Below, in pieces: positions 58,196 to 64,000 of a stretch of DNA of 64,000 nt. A model generated the notes under the pieces. It was not told the DNA's origin and searched no databases. It saw nothing but the letters and a program-made list of their open reading frames with translations. This stretch comes from Nymphaea colorata (Eukaryota > Streptophyta > Magnoliopsida > Nymphaeales > Nymphaeaceae): assembly GCF_008831285.2 (NCBI RefSeq), contig NC_045147.1, forward strand, positions 766,001 to 830,000, written 5' to 3'. Within the stretch, counting starts at the first letter, position 1; every line of letters begins with the position of its first letter. Made by a program: the position numbers and the translations under genes.

Positions 58196-59240
58196 AAAAA
58201 ACATCATATCTTCAAAAGCATTCTTGAGGACATGATTTCTTTCAACTACAGTTACGCACCAAGAACTGTATAACAAAAAATATAAAATCACATGAAGGAA
58301 GAGGAAACAGAGACCTTGGAGAGAAAAAACAGAGACTACAACAACTATCCCGATAAAACAAATTTTTTTCAGAAAACTACAGATAAATCAAACAAAATAC
58401 TCCAAAAATAGACACAAAACAAGATAGAAAGATGGGGGGAAAGAAGAAGAATAAGAAGACATTATATCAGCACAGAGGATACATACAGAAAATTCAACAT
58501 CCAAAAGCATAGCATTTTACCAAAAAAAAAAAAAACACAGATAGGAAAATGCATAAGAAAAATAAACGGCAAAACAAAAAGGGAATATCAAGATAGAAAT
58601 CCACACCTGAAATGGCTGATCGACCCGGGAGAGAATGTCGGGAGCATGCTGAGGGAGGAAGAATCAGCCTTCCTGTTCATCCAACAGCGCGCTACAGCTG
58701 CCTGTAGGATAAAGAACGGTGATGAAAGCCGTCCACTCCCCTCTTCCCCTTTTTCCTCTCTGCAGGATGCCCGAGAGACAAGGCAGATGGAGGCGATGGG
58801 GCAGAGAGAAAAGAGAAATGCAGGTTCTCGCCGTGGAACCGATGGGGGGAAAGAAAAAACGAAGGAGCAATGGCGTCGCTGTAGGGGAGAGCGGAGAAGG
58901 CCGCGATGGACAGCTGAAGACGTCACAGTGCAGGAGAGTGGAGAAGAGACTGAGGGTTTTCAGAAGAGGAACGTCACAGCGTCAGGCAGCGGCGGAGGAC
59001 GAAGAGGAGAAGAGGAAGACAAGGGGACCTCGACGGGAAGAGTAACGGGCAAAAAAATAAACCCGAAAAAATCTTTCCACCTGAAGATGTTTCAGAAAAA
59101 AAAAAAATTCTGAAACGACCTCAACGGTCGATTTTTTTTTTTTTTTGTTAGTTTGATGGAAAGGAAAAAAAATTTAAAAAATGAAACTTTTTTCCTTGTT
59201 AAAGAGTGTATTTCTAGCCGAGCAAAAACTTGCCCCTAAT
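58196..59240. other. GC-rich leader-like block and AT-rich flanks
   Basis: 58600-59060 is GC-rich; on the minus strand it ends in a donor-like atttcag|gtgtgg near 58606, so it may be the first, mostly untranslated exon of the exonuclease remnant. Open frames of 112 codons (minus) and 155 codons (plus) overlap there without a known match. 59100-59200 carries gtttgatgga words like the MITE family at 40499 and 56655. Confidence 0.45.
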
Positions 59241-59940
59241 GAAGAAACCAGAATAAAGGAAGTATTTCCTCCCTAGATCTCAGAACCCACCATTTTCTAA
59301 GGGTCTGCGTCCGTCTCGTTGAACGTTCCTCTCTTAAACCTTTTCATATCCGCAAAATCTTAAGTTGAAAGTGAAGATTCTGCATGATTACCCATGAGAA
59401 AAGAACAAGGCAACTTAAGATTCGAACCTAAGAGGAGAAACTAACTCAAAGAGGAAACAATGCGGTGTCAGTGTGCAACTGTGCATAACGAAAACAGGAT
59501 TGCTGGTAAAAGTGCACTTCAAGTTGTTTGTTCTCTACGGTGAAAGCTAATCCAAGTCTAGGATCGATTCTTTATTTTCTATTTCTATTGTTTGGAAATT
59601 GCTCTATGAGATTTGCCGTTTTAGTAAATTGGAATGATTTTAAAGTACTCGATATAAAAGTTTATCATCATTTTTGTTTGACAATAAAATCTGCAATTCT
59701 TGAAGAATTATAATATGAACTTCAGCTTTAAATATAATAAAATTTAGTATATTAAATTTGATTGATCAAAACCAAACTCTTGCAATATGAGGGCACCTTA
59801 TCCCGTATCTACGTTGGTCAGCACCAGTCTGTTTTGGATTGGGTTTGAGTCAGACTAAATCCAACACAACCTACATTGTATTTTTATGTGTCTTACCTTT
59901 TATTTATTAACATGACAACTACACTTGATGTCATCTCTAA
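59241..59940. other. Non-coding, nothing recognised
   Basis: AT-rich DNA with only short open frames and no repeat structure I can define. Confidence 0.5.
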
Positions 59941-60130
59941 GAGGGTTGGCACAATGGTCAGTGGTAGGTGGTCAGTTCTTCTTTTGAACTCCTGTGGTGT
60001 CAATTCTTTGTGCTGCAAAAGAAAGCACCAATGTCTAAGCTGAAACATAGTGGGGGGCATCAACCCAAAGCACAAAGAGAGTACCAATGTATAAGCTGAA
60101 ACATAGTGGGGGGCATAAACCCAAAGCAGT
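59941..60130 (+). mobile_element. Possible tRNA-derived SINE
   Basis: TGGCACAATGG at 59947-59957 fits an RNA polymerase III A box, and ggtgtcaattc at 59996-60006 is a fair B box at normal spacing. The 3' part is doubled: accaatgt.taagctgaaaca with tagtggggggcat is repeated with a 56-bp period (60027 and 60083). No target duplication was found, so the call is tentative. Confidence 0.35.
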
Positions 60131-60313
60131 GTCATTTGGGATGTGACTTCCAAAGATATCAGATAATGAAAATTAAGTTACAATGGTGGAATGGTGTAAA
60201 TTATGAACATATTATAATGTCTATATGTTGTAAACCTTTTTTTTTTATCAAGGCTTCAAAAGCTACAATTTTTGTCCCATGGTTTATACCAAATTTCCCC
60301 TCCCCCCTCTCTC

Positions 60314-60350
60314 TATATATATATATATATATATGCGTGTGTGTGTGTGG
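60314..60350. repeat. (TA)n(TG)n compound microsatellite
   Basis: A TA tract runs directly into a TG tract. Chance open frames on both strands read through it. Confidence 0.95.
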
Positions 60351-62126
60351 AAATTGGTATAAACCAAACCACCAGGTCATCTGAATGTCATGTTTAAATT
60401 GTTCTATTTTTTCTTTCAATCTAATTTTACAGATATTATCTTAAGAATAGGTTGATGCAAAACATACATTAAGTTAATTGTTTTTTGGTTGCATTTAAGT
60501 GAGTGTTTAAACTCAAACGATGGCCAGATGGGAGTATTGATCGATACAGAAAGATCGCCAATAATGGTGGAAACAAATTTGAATGCAGTTGACATGGTAA
60601 TGCTAAGAGAGATCTGACTGTAGCGGCATGTAACAAGAGAGTGCACATAAAATGTCTCTCATGATGTTGGTTAATCGATGAAATGGTTACTTCCTTCCTT
60701 TGTATGCATGCAAAAACTATGTCGAACCATATAACACCTGCATTATTCTATTCATGCTCTTCTATTTGTGTTATCAGTTCTGGTGTGACTCCTTGTATGT
60801 GCTTTGTTTCTGAGTTTGTTTGCAGTATTCTTCCTTCTATACGTATTGATTTTGCTTAAGTAAGGAAAGGTGGCCAGCCATCTGCAGGTTGGTTTCGGAA
60901 ACGATAGTTTATTGAGTGCTTTGACAACACTCCTTGTCATGTCCATTAAGGCATATGTTAAGAGGAGTGAAGGCTAGCTAGGGGTTTGTCAGAACCCTTA
61001 ATGTTCCGTGAGCCAAAAAGTTGGTATATGATAATTAGTATATGTGTAGTTTGATCTTATCAGGTGACTTAGTTTTATAAGTCATAATTAATTGTTTTAG
61101 AGGCCAGATTGATTTTTTTTGGTATGGCAAAACATGCTTAAGTTGAATGACTAGTTTCTACGAGAAGATTGACCTGAAAGAAAATGAATTCCATACCTTG
61201 AAATAATCATTATATTATATTTTCATTGATTCATTCCTTAGGTGTGCATCTTGTACCATGAGTACTTGGGGTGCAATGAGGCTCTAGTACTAGTGCTAAG
61301 ATTGAGAGATGCTATCTAAAGTGTCAAAAGCAATTACTACTAGGAAGAAGGACAATGCTAGAGCCATTCAATTGAGATAGATAGAGCATGTGATGCGCTT
61401 AAAAAAGGACTCCCCTTGAGACAATGGCTAGAAGAAAAGCATGTCTTCATATTGAGCCATTGACAGAACCTGATAATAGAGCACGTTGGACAGAACAGTT
61501 TAATTGATTGTGTTATTAGTGATCTTTGGATGCAATTTGAATTGGCCTTTATTTAGGCACGAAAGGCTAAAAGAAAGGTTTAGAGTGAACACACCTAATA
61601 TTGGACAAGTTAGCCAACGGTGCAACGATTACATAGATAAATTTGGTACAACTTGTAAAACTTTTAGGTAGAGAGATAGTAACCCTTTTACAAAAGTAAG
61701 AAAGAAGATAGTTTTGAGTGAGTTGGGAAGATTATCCGATTGACTAAAGGTGAAAGCTTCAACGCAACTTCTTGTTCTTATAGGTGTAACTTGTTCTTAT
61801 AGGTGTAAGATCTGCTTTCGGTACCGTCTCTTGAACCTTTTGTGCATTGATAGTCTTCATTTTACAACACGAAGAGTTGACGCCTTGAGAATTGAAAATG
61901 GAGACCGGCTGCCTACCCGTTCTTGCCTTATTCATTACACCAACCGGCAACCACCACAACAAAAAATACCAAATCGGAGACCAAACATAACTCCAAACCG
62001 GTTAGTTTAGATCCAATTATTTCCGACTGAGACACCCTCGGTCCGACCCAAACTCGCTATCGCTTTACCTTCGAAAACCTCTGGTATTGATCCCACAGAG
62101 AATCGTTTCTCTACCCCCTCGTTAAC
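60351..62126. other. Non-coding; upstream region of the PPR gene
   Basis: No gene is supported. 61380-61740 has loose similarity to a decayed coding sequence (for example RRKACLHIEPLTEPDNRARW), but I cannot assign it. 61785-61808 holds a small tandem repeat, cttgttcttataggtgtaa. The last 60 bases before 62127 are the likely leader of the PPR gene. Confidence 0.5.
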
Positions 62127-63767
62127 ATGAGCATGCTTTTACAGTCTTCCAAATTTGAAGATTCTGCAATTGATTTTGCGATCAAAGTAGCCAAGAACAT
62201 CCAACACTTGAAACAGGTACACGCCCACATGACCAAGGTGGGTGTCGACCAGCAGGAGTCCCTCGTCGCACGACTGCTTCACTTCCTCCCGCACCTCAAC
62301 TATGCACGTCAATTGTTCGACGAAATGCAGACCACGGATCAGTTTCTTTGGACCGCCATGATCCGGGCGTATACCCAGAAGACCCTATATGCTGAAGCTT
62401 TCTTGCTCTTCAGGAGCATGCACCGCAGCAACGTCCCTCCTAACCAATTTACGTTCTCTTCTGCCATCCATTCTTGTGCTCACCTTCATTCCGTTCGAGA
62501 AGGGAGAGAGGCACATTCTCTGGTCATCAAGTGGTGTTCTTCACCTGGTGCATTTGTGGAGACTGCCCTTCTGAATATGTATTCTCGGTTCTGCGTTGTG
62601 GATGATGCCCGTCGGTTGTTCGATGAAATGTCGCAAAGAGACGTAGTCTCTTGGACGGCGATGGTTGATGGATATGCTAGGGTTGGATTGATGGATCATG
62701 CTCACAAATTATTTGATGAAATGCCTGAAAAAAATGTGGTGTCCTGGACTGCCATGGTAGGTGGGTACGCAGATGCAGGGAAGGTGGATCTTGCACGCCA
62801 ATTGTTTGATAAAATGCCTGAGAGAAATGCTGTTTCTTGGACTAAGATGATTACAGGGTATGGCAAGTGTGGGGATGTCAGGTTGGCAAGGGAATTGTTT
62901 GACAGAGTGCCGTTACATGATGTTGCTACGTGGTCTGCAATGATCTCCTGCTACACACAAAATGGGTTGGCCAAGGAAGCCATGGAACTCTTTGAGATGA
63001 TGAAAAGGTCAAGTATCAAGCCCAATGAGATAACTATGGTTAGCGTGATATCTGCTGCTGCTCAGCTTGGTGATGCAAAGCTTGCAAATCGTATTTTAGA
63101 TTATATAGAAAGCTGGAGATTAGAGACGACTGTCTTTATGGCAAACGCATTAATTCATATGCATGCTAAATGTGGAGACATGGAGAACGCACATAAGGTT
63201 TTTAACAGAATGACTGACAGAGATGTGATTACGTACACTGCTATGATCAATGCACTAGCAGATCATGGGCGTGGGCAGGATGCGCTTGATATCTTTTCAA
63301 AGATGCAAAGACGTGGGATCAAACCAAATGCAGTTACTTTTATTGGAGTCCTTAATGCTTGCAGCCATGCAGGATTAGTGGATGAAGGACGCAAGTACTT
63401 TGAGTACATGAAAAGTGAGTGTCAGATTACTCCCATGACTGAGCATTATGCTTGTATCGTTGATCTTTTCAGCCGGGCAGGACTTCTTGATGAAGCATAC
63501 CAGGTCATCTTGGGGATGACAGCAAAGCCAGATGCAGCTGTTTGGGGAGCACTATTGAGTGCATGCAGGGTCTATTCTAACACCCAATTGGCAGAGATTG
63601 CAGCCAAGCGCCTCTTTGAGCTTGAGCCGGAAAACACTGGGAATTATGTGCTTCTGTCAAGCATATATGCCTCGACAGACAAATGGGGAGAAGCGGCAAA
63701 ATTGAGAAAAGAAATGGAGGAGAAGCTGATGAGAAAATCACCAGGCTGCAGTTGGGTTTCTAGATAA
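62127..63767 (+). CDS. Pentatricopeptide repeat protein, PLS class, E subgroup, 546 aa
   Basis: This is an intronless open frame, as usual for plant PPR genes. These proteins bind organelle RNA one base per repeat and mostly act in editing, splicing or stability in mitochondria or chloroplasts. Repeats run from about residue 23 (IQHLKQVHAHMTKVGV) to about 470; clear units include DVVSWTAMVDGYARVGLMDH, NVVSWTAMVGGYADAGKVDL, NAVSWTKMITGYGKCGDVRL and DVITYTAMINALADHGRGQD. Residues about 473-546 form the E domain (VWGALLSACR; LEPENTGNYVLLSSIYA; KSPGCSWV). The frame ends at SR with no E+ or DYW domain, so any editing role would need a partner deaminase. The start is the first in-frame ATG; another Met lies two codons on. 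The N-terminus has no obvious long targeting peptide. Confidence 0.92.
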   Translation: MSMLLQSSKFEDSAIDFAIKVAKNIQHLKQVHAHMTKVGVDQQESLVARLLHFLPHLNYARQLFDEMQTTDQFLWTAMIRAYTQKTLYAEAFLLFRSMHRSNVPPNQFTFSSAIHSCAHLHSVREGREAHSLVIKWCSSPGAFVETALLNMYSRFCVVDDARRLFDEMSQRDVVSWTAMVDGYARVGLMDHAHKLFDEMPEKNVVSWTAMVGGYADAGKVDLARQLFDKMPERNAVSWTKMITGYGKCGDVRLARELFDRVPLHDVATWSAMISCYTQNGLAKEAMELFEMMKRSSIKPNEITMVSVISAAAQLGDAKLANRILDYIESWRLETTVFMANALIHMHAKCGDMENAHKVFNRMTDRDVITYTAMINALADHGRGQDALDIFSKMQRRGIKPNAVTFIGVLNACSHAGLVDEGRKYFEYMKSECQITPMTEHYACIVDLFSRAGLLDEAYQVILGMTAKPDAAVWGALLSACRVYSNTQLAEIAAKRLFELEPENTGNYVLLSSIYASTDKWGEAAKLRKEMEEKLMRKSPGCSWVSR

Positions 63768-64000
63768 AGACTAAGCTGCAGCATTTCAGGGAATTGTTTC
63801 ATGATAGAAAGAATGACCAATGTGAGAGGACAAAAAAAAAAAAAGAAAGTATAGTTGGTGACCAATGAAAATGCTACAGAAAGCCACTGTGAACACAACA
63901 ACCACATGAACTTTTCCATGCAAAATGTAAATAATATAGAAATGAAATCTAGGATAAAACCCTTACGTGACAAACTGATAGGTAACCAAGTCCATAGGTG
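63768..64000. other. 3' flank of the PPR gene
   Basis: No gene is seen. An A-rich tract (63831-63847) lies about 65 bp after the stop codon; 63926-63937 (gtaaataatata) could serve as an upstream polyadenylation element. Confidence 0.4.

Overview
This is nuclear DNA from a flowering plant. The evidence is a plant PLS-class pentatricopeptide (PPR) gene, decayed copies of plant gene families (GT37 xyloglucan-type fucosyltransferase, serine carboxypeptidase-like, HSP70, probable mut-7-like 3'-5' exonuclease), plant-type splice sites, and many plant retrotransposons and DNA transposons. I cannot name the species. The region is gene-poor and AT-rich. Only one host gene looks intact, the intronless PPR gene at 62127-63767. 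Nearly everything else is mobile DNA or gene remains.

Positions 1-15290 are a nested stack. An old inverted duplication (left arm 1-240 plus 14785-15290; right arm about 17585-18293) was entered by a Copia element, Copia-1 (241-14784, target duplication AGAAG). Copia-1 then received a LINE in its 5' LTR (440-3423, on the minus strand) and a Gypsy element with very long LTRs in its pol region (6216-12948, target duplication CAACT). The Gypsy has lost everything between its protease and the middle of its 3' LTR.

Positions 15290-31260 are mostly non-coding. They hold inverted-repeat structures: a 233-bp hAT-like MITE, a 304-bp hairpin (19800-20103), a 423-bp MITE with exact 15-bp ends (20461-20883), a 1.04-kb foldback (21034-22077), and a 729-bp non-autonomous hAT with a perfect 8-bp target duplication (22788-23516).

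Positions 31260-40700 hold gene remains: a fucosyltransferase pseudogene abutted by a LINE fragment, a 4-kb inverted duplication built around a PIF/Harbinger-type Myb/SANT reading frame, two carboxypeptidase-like exons, and an HSP70 tail.

Positions 41303-46675 are an apparently intact autonomous hAT transposon with an 8-bp target duplication and a 665-residue transposase whose last intron can be read. Its GGGCC-rich ends resemble those of the 729-bp element, so it could be that element's source of transposase.

Positions 47026-55055 are Copia-2, an older deleted element. Inside it sits Copia-3 (49556-54804), a very young element with two identical 283-bp LTRs and a target duplication GATAT; only two frameshifts break its polyprotein. 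From 55056 to 62100 there are mostly remains: a broken exonuclease gene, GC-rich blocks ending in splice donors, and a possible SINE. The PPR gene closes the window.
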